A stretch of 64,000 nt of DNA from Halomonas litopenaei (GTDB lineage: Bacteria; Pseudomonadota; Gammaproteobacteria; Pseudomonadales; Halomonadaceae). Shown here one piece after another: positions 22,895-32,000 of the stretch. Position 1 is the first letter of the stretch, and the number at the start of each line of letters is the position of its first letter. The notes below the pieces were generated by a model. The model was not told the origin of the DNA, did no database searches, and saw only the letters and a program-made list of their open reading frames with translations. The DNA lies in NCBI RefSeq assembly GCF_003045775.1, contig NZ_PXNS01000009.1:162684-226683 (forward strand). The letters are read 5' to 3'. The position numbers and the translations under genes were made by a program.

Positions 22895-23218
22895 ATGACA
22901 CCCCTGATGCCGCCGAGCGAGGTGGCGGAACTCTTGGCCATCAGTGAGCGCAAGGTCTACGCGATCAAGCACCTGATTGGCTATGTCGCCCTGGGCGGCA
23001 ACGTACGGTTTGAGCGAGAGGCGGTCGACGCTTACATTGAGAGCTGCAAGCGCGGCCCCTCACGAGGGGAGCAACAAAAATGGGTATCACGGTTCGATAC
23101 CGCGCATCTCGGAACAGGTGGGTCGTCACCGAGTCGGGTGAGCGCGGCAGATATCAGCGAACGTTTATCACGGAAAAGGAAGCAAGGCAGTTCGCCACGA
23201 AGCGAGAGGCTGAACTAA
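22895..23218 (+). CDS. Excisionase-like DNA-binding protein (Xis/AlpA type)
   Basis: 107 residues from MTPLMPPSEVAELLAISERK after AAGGAGAG. The winged-helix of excisionases is clear: EVAELLAISERKVYAIKHLI, then GGNVRFEREAVDAYIES. Xis bends DNA at attP to direct integrase toward excision. The functional domain ends near residue 55. The remaining 50 codons overlap the integrase start by 139 bases in another frame and look like low-constraint sequence. Confidence 0.8.
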   Translation: MTPLMPPSEVAELLAISERKVYAIKHLIGYVALGGNVRFEREAVDAYIESCKRGPSRGEQQKWVSRFDTAHLGTGGSSPSRVSAADISERLSRKRKQGSSPRSERLN

Positions 23219-24111
23219 ACGAGGCTCAGTTCAATGGTCTCATGGGCCGGCAGGAGCGGAGGACCTTCATGGAGGGTCTTCTGCGCTGGGTCGACGAGTA
23301 CGACACGAACAGCCAGGGCGCGAGCATTCGTGCAGTCGCCCGCTGGTTCGACGAGAACGCACCAGACGTGCTTCTTGGTCAAGAGGTGTTGGATGTCGCC
23401 AGGTCGATGCAGAAGGATATGCGCAGGAAGCGGCTCAGCCAAAGCACAATCAATAACCGGACCCAGGTGGTCAAGCGAGTGCTGAGCCTGGCGTATCGGG
23501 AGTGGGATTGGCTGGGTCAGCCGCTGGACGGCAAGCTGCGCAAGCCTACCCCGAAAAACGAGCGCCACGTCTACCTGACCGCAGGGGATATACGGCGTTT
23601 GGTTGAGGCTGTGCCGGAAGAGTATCCGGAGGAGCGGCGAATCATCACGCTGGCTGCTTTGACGGGACTACGCCGCGGCGAACTCCTGTCGCTTGACCAT
23701 GGCAACATCCAGGGTGGTCGCATCGTGTTGCGACCAGGGCAGACCAAGAGTGGCAAGGCCAGGGTCGTGCCGCTGCCGGAGGATGGTGCGGCATTGGTGG
23801 CCAACCTGCCGTTTGCATCTGACGCTCATCAATTGCGTAAGGCGTTTGAAGCTGCCCGGCGGGCTATAAAGCGTGATGATCTGCGCTTTCATGACCTTCG
23901 CCACACCTACGCCAGCCTGCTAGCTGAGGCGGGGGAGGTGATGACGACGGTGCAGGCGCTACTTGGCCACAGCAGCTTGGTGGTGACCAGCCGGTACGCG
24001 CATATGTTCGACTCGCGCCTGGATCAAGTGGCTGGCAGGCTGCCGAAGCTTTGCGACCAAATTGCGACCAGAGAGGAGGGTGTCGAGGGACTAGGTAGCG
24101 TAAGGCATTGA
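23080..24111 (+). CDS. int: Tyrosine recombinase integrase
   Basis: 343 residues. An N-terminal arm-binding region (about 1-55) and core-binding domain (60-150) precede the catalytic domain. Catalytic residues are all visible: Arg198 (TGLRRGE), Lys223 (QTKSGKAR), His271 and Arg274 (HDLRHTYAS), His297 (LLGHSS) and Tyr306 (SRYAHMF). It integrates and excises the prophage at tRNA-Leu. Ribosome site GAGGGGAG. Its stop is 6 bases from the tRNA 3' end, the usual layout for tRNA-targeting phages. Confidence 0.96.
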   Translation: MGITVRYRASRNRWVVTESGERGRYQRTFITEKEARQFATKREAELNEAQFNGLMGRQERRTFMEGLLRWVDEYDTNSQGASIRAVARWFDENAPDVLLGQEVLDVARSMQKDMRRKRLSQSTINNRTQVVKRVLSLAYREWDWLGQPLDGKLRKPTPKNERHVYLTAGDIRRLVEAVPEEYPEERRIITLAALTGLRRGELLSLDHGNIQGGRIVLRPGQTKSGKARVVPLPEDGAALVANLPFASDAHQLRKAFEAARRAIKRDDLRFHDLRHTYASLLAEAGEVMTTVQALLGHSSLVVTSRYAHMFDSRLDQVAGRLPKLCDQIATREEGVEGLGSVRH

Positions 24112-24160
24112 AACGATTGGTGCCCGGAGCCGGGCTCGAACCGGCACGGTGTTGCCACCG
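24112..24160. other. Predicted attachment site (att) in the 3' part of tRNA-Leu
   Basis: Integrase ends at 24111 and the encoded CCA of tRNA-Leu begins at 24118. Phage integrases of this type use the 3' half of a tRNA, so the phage copy restores the gene. The matching repeat would be at the left prophage end outside this window, so exact borders are unknown. Confidence 0.6.
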
Positions 24161-24204
24161 AGGGATTTTAAGTCCCTTGCGTCTACCAATTTCGCCATCC
24201 GGGC
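24118..24204 (-). tRNA. leuZ: tRNA-Leu (UAA)
   Basis: 87 nt with encoded CCA. Acceptor GCCCGGA pairs with TCCGGGC. Anticodon loop CTTAAAA in a GGGA/TCCC stem gives anticodon UAA. Extra arm CTCGGTGGCAACACCG is the long variable arm of Leu tRNAs, followed by a T-loop GGTTCGAGCC. Third tRNA of the pgsA-Gly-Cys-Leu operon, equivalent to E. coli leuZ. Confidence 0.97.
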
Positions 24205-24288
24205 AGGAACGTCGCCAGAGGTAAGGCGATAGGGTCCGAAGGGATCGGACACGGCTTCTGGGAAGCGGGGCACACCTGAAAGGAAAAA

Positions 24289-24362
24289 TGGAGGCTGGAG
24301 TCGGAATCGAACCGGCGTACACGGAGTTGCAGTCCGCTGCATAACCACTCTGCCATCCAGCC
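24289..24362 (-). tRNA. cysT: tRNA-Cys (GCA)
   Basis: 74 nt with CCA. Acceptor GGCTGGA / TCCAGCC, anticodon loop CTGCAAC in a CGGA/TCCG stem gives GCA. T-loop GGTTCGATTCC. Equivalent to E. coli cysT. Confidence 0.97.
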
Positions 24363-24387
24363 TCATGAGTCATCCATCGTCTGATGA

Positions 24388-24462
24388 TGGAGCGGGAAAC
24401 GAGATTCGAACTCGCGACCCCAACCTTGGCAAGGTTGTGCTCTACCACTGAGCTATTCCCGC
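24388..24462 (-). tRNA. glyW: tRNA-Gly (GCC)
   Basis: 75 nt with CCA. Acceptor GCGGGAA / TTCCCGC, anticodon loop TTGCCAA gives GCC, T-loop AGTTCGAATCT. First tRNA behind pgsA; equivalent to E. coli glyW. Confidence 0.97.
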
Positions 24463-24554
24463 CTGACTCGAGGACGTATTATACGGATAAGTCGGTGACT
24501 GTCAAACGCTTTTCCCTGAATTTTCGAATAGGCCCCGGATCGCCAGAGCGCTGC

Positions 24555-25103
24555 CTACAGCGAGCGGCTCAGGTGCGGCCAGGCGGCCCGCAGGTACTGG
24601 ATCATCGACCACAGCGTCAGTATGGCGGCGGCGTACAGGGTGACAACGCCCAGTTCGGCGATCAGGTGGCCGGGAGGGAAGGCCAGCAGCAGCAGCAGGG
24701 CGACCATCTGCAGGGTGGTCTTTACCTTGCCGATCCAGGACACCGCGACCGAACCGCGCTTACCCATCTCCGCCATCCACTCGCGCAGTGCCGAGATGAC
24801 GATCTCGCGGCCGATGATCACCAGCGCCGGCAACGTCAGCCAGGCGGCGTCGTAGCGCTCGATCAGCAGTGCCAGCGCCACTGCCACCATCAGCTTGTCC
24901 GCCACCGGGTCGAGGAAGGCGCCAAATGGCGTCGACTGGTCCCACTTGCGCGCCAGATAGCCATCCAGCCAGTCGGTGATGGAGGCCAGGCCGAACAGGG
25001 CGGCGGCGGTCAGCATGCTGTATTCGAAGGGCAGGTAGAACAGCACCACCAGCAGGGGGATGAAGACGATGCGTGCCAGGGTCAGAATATTGGGAATGTT
25101 CAT
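24555..25103 (-). CDS. pgsA: CDP-diacylglycerol--glycerol-3-phosphate 3-phosphatidyltransferase
   Basis: 182 residues, an inner-membrane enzyme making phosphatidylglycerol phosphate from CDP-diacylglycerol and glycerol-3-phosphate. The CDP-alcohol phosphotransferase motif D-x2-D-G-x2-A-R-x8-G-x3-D-x3-D is complete: D44, D47, G48, A51-R52, G61, D65, D69. Several hydrophobic helices follow. Normal length. Located between uvrC and the tRNA cluster, as in E. coli and pseudomonads. Confidence 0.97.
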   Translation of the reverse strand: MNIPNILTLARIVFIPLLVVLFYLPFEYSMLTAAALFGLASITDWLDGYLARKWDQSTPFGAFLDPVADKLMVAVALALLIERYDAAWLTLPALVIIGREIVISALREWMAEMGKRGSVAVSWIGKVKTTLQMVALLLLLAFPPGHLIAELGVVTLYAAAILTLWSMIQYLRAAWPHLSRSL

Positions 25104-25197
25104 CGATACCGCTGTCCTTGCTGGAGGGGGGCGACAAGAAGCGACGGACGACGTTGGCGCCCGTCAAAGTGGTTCATTCTATCCGTGATACCTCAAC

Positions 25198-27012
25198 TCA
25201 TCCATGCAGGGCACGATGAATTGTGTCTGCCATGGTGGCGCTGATGCCGGGGACCCGAGCCAGTTCATCGCGGGTGGCCTGCTTGATGCCCTGGAGTCCG
25301 CCGAAGAAGCGCAGCAGTTCACGTCGGCGTTTGGGGCCGACGCCGGGGATATCCTGAAGTGTCGAGGTGCGCCTGGCCTTGTCTCGCTTGGCACGGTGGC
25401 CGGCGATAGCGAAACGGTGCGATTCGTCGCGGATGTGCTGGATAAGGTGAAGACCCGGCGAGGTCGGTGGCAGCGCCAGAGAGCGATCCACGGTCTCGAC
25501 AAAGAGGGTCTCGAGGCCAGCCTTGCGGGTGGTGCCCTTGGCCACCCCGAGCAGGATCACGCCGTTGATGGCGAGCTCGGCGAGCACCTCCCGCGCCATG
25601 TTCAACTGGCCCTTGCCGCCGTCCACGACCAGGATGTCGGGTAATACGCCTTCCCCTTCGTTGAAGCGCTTGAAGCGACGAGTCAGCGCCTGCTGCATCG
25701 CTGCGTAGTCATCGCCGGCGGCGACTCCCTTGATGTTGAAACGCCGATAGTCGCTCTTGCGCGGGCCGTCCTGGTCGAACACGACGCAGGATGCCACCGT
25801 GGCCTCGCCGTGGCTGTGACTGATATCGAAGCATTCGAGCCGTTGCGGCGTCTCGTCGAGCTCGAGTGCTTGGCGAAGATCTTCGAAACGTTTGGCGAGC
25901 TGGGTCTGGTTGGCCAGTTGGCCGGCCAGTTGCTGCTCGGCGTTGGTGCGGGCGAGTTCACGCCACTGGGCGCGGTGACCGCGGACCTTGTCGGTCATGC
26001 GTACCCGGCGTCCGGCATGCTCGCTCAGCGCCCGGGCGATCAGTTCGGCGTCGGGTACGGCGTGGCTGGTCAGCACTTCGGTGGGGATCTCCCGGGCCTG
26101 GCCGAGGTAGTACTGGCTGACGAAGTCACCCAGCAGTTCCGGCTCCCCGAGATCGAGGCTGTTGGCGGGGCTGTAGTGCCGCGCCCCCAGCAGACGCCCC
26201 TGACGAATCGACAGCACCGAGATGCACAGGGCACCCGGCTGGGAGGCCAGGGCAAAGGCGTCGGCGTCTCCGCTGCCGGTATCCACCACCTGGCGCTGCT
26301 GCAGACGGCGCAGATCCTGCAACTGGTCGCGCAGACGTGCCGCTTCCTCGAAGTCGAGGGCCTGGCTTGCGGCCTCCATGTCGCGGGTCAGCTCCTGGCT
26401 GACCGATTCGCTGCGTCCTTCCAGGCACTGGATGGCGTGTTCGATGTCGCGGCGGTAGTCTTCTTCGCTGATGTAGCCCACGCAGGGGGCGCTGCAGCGC
26501 TGAATCTGATACTGCAGGCAGGGCCGGGTGCGGTGTGCGAAGACGCCGTCCTCGCAGTTGCGGATACGGAACACCTTCTGCATCAGCGATAGTGTTTCGC
26601 GCACGGCGCCGCTGGAGGGATAGGGCCCGAAATAGCGGCCGTCATCGTGGCGGGTCCTTGCGCGCTTGTGTTCCAGAGCGGGGAAGGGATGACGGTCGGT
26701 GACAAACACGAAGGGGTAGGACTTGTCGTCACGCAACAGGATGTTGTAGGGCGGTCTGAGCTGCTTTATCAGGGTCTGTTCGAGCAGCAGCGCCTCGGTC
26801 TCGCTGTTGGTCACCGTGACCTGGATGTCGTGGATGCGAGCGACCAGCGCCTGAGTCTTGGTATTGAGTGCGCCGCGAAAATAGCTCGCCAGGCGAGCCT
26901 TCAGGCGACGAGCCTTGCCGATATAGAGGGTATTGGACTGGTCATCGAACATCCGGTAGATACCGGGTGATTCGCTGACGGTCTCGAGAAAGCGTCGGGC
27001 ATCGAAGGTCAT
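25198..27012 (-). CDS. uvrC: Excinuclease ABC subunit C
   Basis: 604 residues. The N-terminal GIY-YIG nuclease (GIYRMFDD...LYIGKARRLKARL) makes the 3' incision. A Cys-rich patch (C-x7-C-x5-QRCSAPC) lies near residues 150-175, and a UVR motif (SQALDFEEAARLRDQL) near 215 binds UvrB. The central RNase H-like nuclease (IDRS-type: LECFDISHSHGEATVAS) makes the 5' incision. The C-terminal tandem helix-hairpin-helix (IPGVGPKRRRELLRFFGG, VPGISATMADTI) binds DNA. Full length, downstream of uvrY as in related genomes. Confidence 0.98.
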   Translation of the reverse strand: MTFDARRFLETVSESPGIYRMFDDQSNTLYIGKARRLKARLASYFRGALNTKTQALVARIHDIQVTVTNSETEALLLEQTLIKQLRPPYNILLRDDKSYPFVFVTDRHPFPALEHKRARTRHDDGRYFGPYPSSGAVRETLSLMQKVFRIRNCEDGVFAHRTRPCLQYQIQRCSAPCVGYISEEDYRRDIEHAIQCLEGRSESVSQELTRDMEAASQALDFEEAARLRDQLQDLRRLQQRQVVDTGSGDADAFALASQPGALCISVLSIRQGRLLGARHYSPANSLDLGEPELLGDFVSQYYLGQAREIPTEVLTSHAVPDAELIARALSEHAGRRVRMTDKVRGHRAQWRELARTNAEQQLAGQLANQTQLAKRFEDLRQALELDETPQRLECFDISHSHGEATVASCVVFDQDGPRKSDYRRFNIKGVAAGDDYAAMQQALTRRFKRFNEGEGVLPDILVVDGGKGQLNMAREVLAELAINGVILLGVAKGTTRKAGLETLFVETVDRSLALPPTSPGLHLIQHIRDESHRFAIAGHRAKRDKARRTSTLQDIPGVGPKRRRELLRFFGGLQGIKQATRDELARVPGISATMADTIHRALHG

Positions 27013-27124
27013 GGTCTGGTAAGGCTCACCCTGTCACATCACGTCAGGGAGCTCATGCTACCAGAGCCTGGCGGGGGACGTATCGTCCCCGACGGCACAT
27101 TGGGTAAGAGCCTCAGGCTGGCTT

Positions 27125-27769
27125 CTAGTCTTCCTTGAAGCCTTCGACAAGCCCATGCCGCAGCCCCAGGTGGGTCAGGGCGACATCGGAATTGACGCCG
27201 AGCTTTTCGAAGATGCGATAGCGGTAGGTGTTGACCGTCTTCGGGCTCAGGAACATGCGATCGGCGATGTCGGCGACGCGTTGGGCGTTGACGATCATCA
27301 TCGCGACCTGAAGCTCGCGCTGGGACAACTGATCGAACGGGTTTTCCTCGTGGTCGATGCGCGACAGTACCAGCCGTTGAGCGATCTCCGGGCTGACGAA
27401 GCGCTGTCCGGCGAACACCGCGCGGATGGCCTTGACCATCTCGTCGTGCTGGGAACCCTTGCTGATGAAGCCGTGGGCACCGGCCTCCAGCAGCCGCTGG
27501 GCAAAGGCTTCCTCGATAAAGGCCGTCAGCACAAGAATACGGATGTCCGAGGTCAGTCGGCGGATCTTGCGAGTGGCCTCGAGCCCGCCGATGCCCGGCA
27601 TGCGAATGTCCATCACCACCACGTCGGGATTGAGGCGGCGAGTCTGAGCAATGGCCTCTTCTCCGTCCGCGGCTTCCCCGACGACATTGATGTCCTTCTC
27701 TGCATTGAGCAGATGAACGATGCTGGTGCGTACCAGGTGATGATCGTCAGCGACAAGAACCCTGATCAA
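27125..27769 (-). CDS. uvrY: Two-component response regulator UvrY/GacA
   Basis: 214 residues. Receiver domain with acidic pair D8-D9, phosphoacceptor Asp54 (VVMDIRMPG) and the conserved Lys near 104 (FISKGS). A LuxR-type HTH lies at about 150-200 (LSQRELQVAMMIVNAQRVAD, LSPKTVNTYRYRIFEKLGV). It is the partner of the BarA/GacS kinase and activates the small RNAs that titrate CsrA/RsmA. Adjacent to uvrC, the diagnostic context. The 540 bases to the right (27770-28306) contain no gene that I can support, only short hairpins such as CGGGCG/CGCCCG near 27978. Confidence 0.96.
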   Translation of the reverse strand: MIRVLVADDHHLVRTSIVHLLNAEKDINVVGEAADGEEAIAQTRRLNPDVVVMDIRMPGIGGLEATRKIRRLTSDIRILVLTAFIEEAFAQRLLEAGAHGFISKGSQHDEMVKAIRAVFAGQRFVSPEIAQRLVLSRIDHEENPFDQLSQRELQVAMMIVNAQRVADIADRMFLSPKTVNTYRYRIFEKLGVNSDVALTHLGLRHGLVEGFKED

Positions 27770-28306
27770 TGCCGATACTCCTGGAAAAGGTGAAAACTGG
27801 GATCATGGATTGGACCGAGGCGAGCCAATGCTCATTGCGGGGTCTTCTCATGATGATTCGCAGTAGACTGTCACAAATTGATCCTAAGGGGAATTGGGTC
27901 TCCGGGGGGCGACGGCGTTTTCAGCATAGCTGCATTGATAGTGTGCTATATCTCTGATAGCGGCGCGCCTCGGTATCGGGCGCTTGTCGCCCGGGACTGC
28001 TGCATGAGCCCCAACGTCCTGGTTGGCTTGATGTGATGCCGCCTGTCGCGTCATTTCATGTTACCAGCCGCAGGGCGGGTGTGCAGTGTCGTAGGCGTGA
28101 ACCGGGCGCCGCCAAGGCGAGACCATGGCGATGGACGGGCGAAACCGTCATGCGGACGCGCCGGCAGGCTATGCTGAACTTGACCGGCGTCAATGAAAGC
28201 ACGATTGCGTCCACGACACGCCTTGATCTGGTGCGCACTGGCTGCGTAGTGCGGCCCCGTGTCCCGATCGAGTCCTCTGGATGGCCAGTCTGGCCAAGGT
28301 TGCGCC

Positions 28307-29056
28307 ATGTCCTGTCCCCTGTCTGAACAAGACTCCCTGCTCGCCGACAAGTTGCGTTTTCGCCTGGCGCGTCCCACCAGCGCCTATGACGTCCTTGGCT
28401 ATCGTTGCACGGGGATACCTTGCACCCCGCCAGGCGCGCGCGAAGCGGTCTGGGCCAGGGACGACTACCGTTGTCGCTTTTGTGGCTTTCGCAGCGCCAA
28501 GTATCAGCAGGCGGTGACCCTGGGGACTGACAGTCGCAATGTCGATGATATCGTGTCGGCCTGTCTGTTCTGTGATCAGGTGAATCGCCTGGATCTGGTG
28601 CCTTCCATGCGTTCCGGTGTACTGGTGTGGCTGCCCGGCGTGACCCAGGCGGACCTCAATCGGCTGGCCCCCGTCATTTTTGCTGCGCGCCTCGACAGGC
28701 GGCTGCAACTGCGAGCACGCGCCCTGCTGGAGCGTGTGATGGAGGCGCGAGCCGCCGCCAGAGAACGCTTCGGTAGCGACGATCCACTGACCCTGGTCGA
28801 GTTGCTGAGAGCGAGGGGAGAGGGGCGAGCGGACGGCCTGATGCAGCAAGGCTTGCGCCTTTTTCCGCTGGATCGGCGGGTCGTCAGTCAACAGGGGCTT
28901 TGCTTCAATCAGTTCCCGCAGATTCTGGCGTACTGGCGCTCGAGGAAGGGCCCGCTAGGGGGCGAGCGAATCGCCGAAGCGCTGGCGATGAGCGAATCGC
29001 GGCTGATGGCCGGGGGCGGTTCAGATGCCACCGCCTCTTCGGTTCCGTCGTCCTGA
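28307..29056 (+). CDS. IcmJ/DotN-like zinc protein (orphan type IVB secretion component)
   Basis: 249 residues from ATG 28307 (GTG 28259 adds 16). Two CxxC pairs, Cys56/Cys59 in YRCRFCGFRSAKYQQAV and Cys86/Cys89 in DDIVSACLFCDQVNRL, followed by VLVWLPGVTQADLNRL, match the layout of IcmJ (DotN). That family has a degenerate HNH-like zinc fold and binds the coupling protein DotL in the Legionella Dot/Icm system. No other Dot/Icm gene is nearby, but a VirD4/TraG-type ATPase lies 5.5 kb away in the same island. Convergent with the STAND gene, 14 bases apart. Identification is from remembered motif layout, not alignment. Confidence 0.7.
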   Translation: MSCPLSEQDSLLADKLRFRLARPTSAYDVLGYRCTGIPCTPPGAREAVWARDDYRCRFCGFRSAKYQQAVTLGTDSRNVDDIVSACLFCDQVNRLDLVPSMRSGVLVWLPGVTQADLNRLAPVIFAARLDRRLQLRARALLERVMEARAAARERFGSDDPLTLVELLRARGEGRADGLMQQGLRLFPLDRRVVSQQGLCFNQFPQILAYWRSRKGPLGGERIAEALAMSESRLMAGGGSDATASSVPSS

Positions 29057-29070
29057 CGTCCGTAGCTTGG

Positions 29071-32000
29071 TCAGTCCAGCGGCGCGTGGATGCGCTCGGG
29101 CAATCCGGCAGCGATGGGTTCGTCATCGAGCATCTCGATGTTGCCGCTGGCGCTCAGCATGAAGCGGGCGAGAAAAAAGGCGTCGGCATAGTAGAGCGTC
29201 GCCAGGTAGCGATAGACGTCTTCGTCATCGGCCGGGTCCTGGCGCGGCGCGTGACAGCTTCCGGCGACGATGGCCTGAATATCGGGATGGACCGGGAGCA
29301 GCGGATCCTCGAGCGAATCGACAATATAGAAGGGACCGTCCGGCCCCCTGACGAAGAAGCAGAAGAAGCGCAGGTAGCCGAGCGCATTGGCAGCGCAAAG
29401 CTGGATCGGCTGGCGAGCGTTCAACTCGTGGATCGGCGGTGCAGTACCGGTCAGCCGGGTCAGCGGGCGCGGCACGTGGTCTCCAGCAGCGCCTTCCTCG
29501 ACGAAGTACAGCGCCAGGCCCTGCATCCAGTCGGGATGTTGCAGGCGTATCAGGGTGGCGTCGGGGTACCAGGGCAGTCGGCAGGCGTCGGCCACCAGTC
29601 TGTTGTCGGCGAGATGCTTTCCATCAATACGGCTGCCGCAGGGCCAGTGGGACTCGACAAATGCCGGCCTGCAGCGCCGCCAGGGGTACTGCCAGGGGTT
29701 GCCTTCCAGGGTCGGGGCGAGAGCGCCGCGGGCAATCGCTGGATCGGGGCCCATGTCGTTGGGCGAGGTGCCTGCGCACTGTTCCTGGTCCCCATCCGCC
29801 GCAGGGGCGCGCAAGGCCGCCACCGCTTTCTCGATAACCGCGGTGGACTGACCCGCGCCTTCGAGCCAGGCAAGTATCCTGGGGTCGGCCACCGGGCCGT
29901 CCTCGAGGGCGCGTCCAGCGTCGTCGCGAGTGCATGTCCGGGTCAGACGTTCAGCGTATACCTGGGCGACGCTGCGTCCGTCGCGAGTTCGCATGGCCGC
30001 ATCGGCGTTTCGCTGAATCAAGGCCAACGCCAGTGGAAACTGGCCTAGTGACAGCGCGATCAGCACCGGTGCATCGCGGTCACGAGTGGCCATGTCAATA
30101 TCGGCTCCGGCGTCTGCCAGCACGATAGCGATGTCCTTGTAACCGCCTTCGGCGGCCAGTTGCAAGGCGGTGACGCCTGGCTGTTCTGCGCAGGCATCGA
30201 CCTCTGCGCCGGCGGCTGCAAGCCGTTCGACCAGGGTTTGGTGATTGAACTGCACGGCCAGGTGCAGAGGGTGCCAGCCCTCGGCGTCGCTGGCGTCACA
30301 GTCTGCCCCCGCCATGATAAGCGTCTCGACCAGGTCCAGCGCTCCGCCGACACAGGCCAGGTGGAGCAGAGTGGGGGCTAGGGGCGCCTTGGCGCTTCCT
30401 CTTGTGGCAACGCCTGGCTCGGTTGCCTGCTCGATGTCCGCCTGCTCGATGACCCTCTGCCCGATGAGCAGGACCTTGGCCGCCTCGCTCGCGCCCTTGA
30501 GGCAGGCGAGCTGCAGGGCGCTCATGGCGTGCTTGTCGAGGACATCCACCGATACGCCGCCGAGATCCAGCAATGCCGTGACGACCTCGGCTCGATTGGC
30601 CAGGGCGGCCAGGTGAAGCGCCGTGCGGCCATCCGGGGTGGTGGCCTGCATGTCGGCCCCGTGGCGAGCCAGCAGCCTGATTGGCTCGGCATGTCCCTGA
30701 TCGGCGCACAGGTGCACCAGGTTCCAGCCGGCAAAGGGGCTGCGACCAGGCCAGTGCAATTGGGTGTTCGGGTCGCTGCCGGCGCGTAGCAGTACCTCGG
30801 CACAGGCGACATGACCACCGGTCACCGATGCCTGCAGCGCGGTCTGATGGATCGGTTGCTCTGCCTTGGTGTCTTCTCGATGGTCTCTGGCGTCGAGTGT
30901 GGCAGTTGTATGGCAGAGCAGGGCCAGGGTATCCGGGTGGCCGTGCTCGGCGGCCAGGTGCAGCGCTGTGCGGCCGTCGCCGATCGCCGCGGCGGGATCG
31001 GCCCCGTGCTCGAGCAACAGCTCGGCCACCCTGGTGGCTCCGCGGGCGGCGGCGATGTGCAAGGGGGTGTGTTCGAAGTCGCCGAGCTTGCCTGACGGGA
31101 CTCCCTTTGCGCCTTCCTTGCGCCAGGCATCCTGCCGTTCCCGGGCGCTGCTTTCCTTGCCCCAGTCCGCGGCGAGCGCGAGGGCACCGAGGTCGGCGCC
31201 GCGTTCAATCAGCCAGCGGGCTATTTCCGGATGATCATTGTAGGCGGCCAGGTGCAACGGCGTGGCGTCGTTGGCCAACCTGGCGTCGATCTCGAGTCCT
31301 TGGGCCACCAGCGCCTCGGCGGCCTTCACATGATTGCCGCGGGCGGCGAAGTGCAGATAGCTCCAGTGCGTCTGATGGGGGGCTGCCGGGTCAGCCCCGA
31401 GGGCAATCAGGTGGCTGATGGTGTCGGCTCGATCGTTGGCGATCGCCTGTTCCAGCGGGGTCTGACGGTTGGCGTTGGTGAGGTCGGGGCTCTGGCCGCG
31501 TTGCTGTATCAGGTAGTCGAGCACCCTGTGCTGGCCGGCGAGCGCGGCCAGGTGCATCGGTGTCTGGCCGTGGGGCGCTTGCTGTGCGTCCAGGCTGGCC
31601 CCTGCTTCCACCAGACGCTGCAGGCAGTCGACGGCTCCTGCCTGTGCCGCCAGGTGTACGGGGCGCCAGTGGTCCTCATCGGCGTGGTCAGGATCGGCAC
31701 CGGCCGCCAGCAGCGGTTGCAACAGGTCGAGGCGGTTTTTCCAGACCGCCCAGAAGGTCGCGGTGCGGCCATCCTTGCGCGGTAGATCGACCGCCTCGGG
31801 CCTTCTGGCCACCATTGCCGCGATGATATCGGCGCGCTGGTAGAAGGTGGCCAGGATCAGGTGTGTCGGCTTGCGAGGGCTCTGGGTGACCACCGCTGCA
31901 GGATCGGCTTCCAGCAGCAGCAGGGTGAGGCAGAACTCCCGCAGGCGGGCAAGCTCCTTGGTCGTTGGCGGGCCTTCGCCGAGCACATCATGCCAGATCG

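Larger units (their letters stand above)
1..24150. mobile_element. Lambdoid (HK97-type packaging) prophage, left end outside window
   Basis: The segment holds a continuous phage gene order: portal, TerL, TerS and HNH, then lysis genes, recombination and replication genes, Cro/CI switch, ERF/YqaJ recombination genes, methyltransferase, Xis and integrase. Leftward genes lie left of the switch and rightward genes right of it, as in lambda-like phages. The right boundary is placed in the 3' part of tRNA-Leu because the integrase stops 6 bp before it. The left attachment site, capsid and tail genes are outside the window, so completeness cannot be judged. No frameshifted phage gene was noticed, which suggests a fairly recent integration (inference). 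Confidence 0.93.

Noticed and set aside
24384..25244. Plus-strand 286-codon frame over tRNA-Gly and pgsA
   Set aside because: It runs through a tRNA gene and antisense to pgsA, with Gln/His/Gly-rich content.
28900..30048. Plus-strand 382-codon frame overlapping the end of the IcmJ-like gene and the STAND gene
   Set aside because: Antisense to the conserved C-terminal domain and ankyrin region; no domain and no separate ribosome site.
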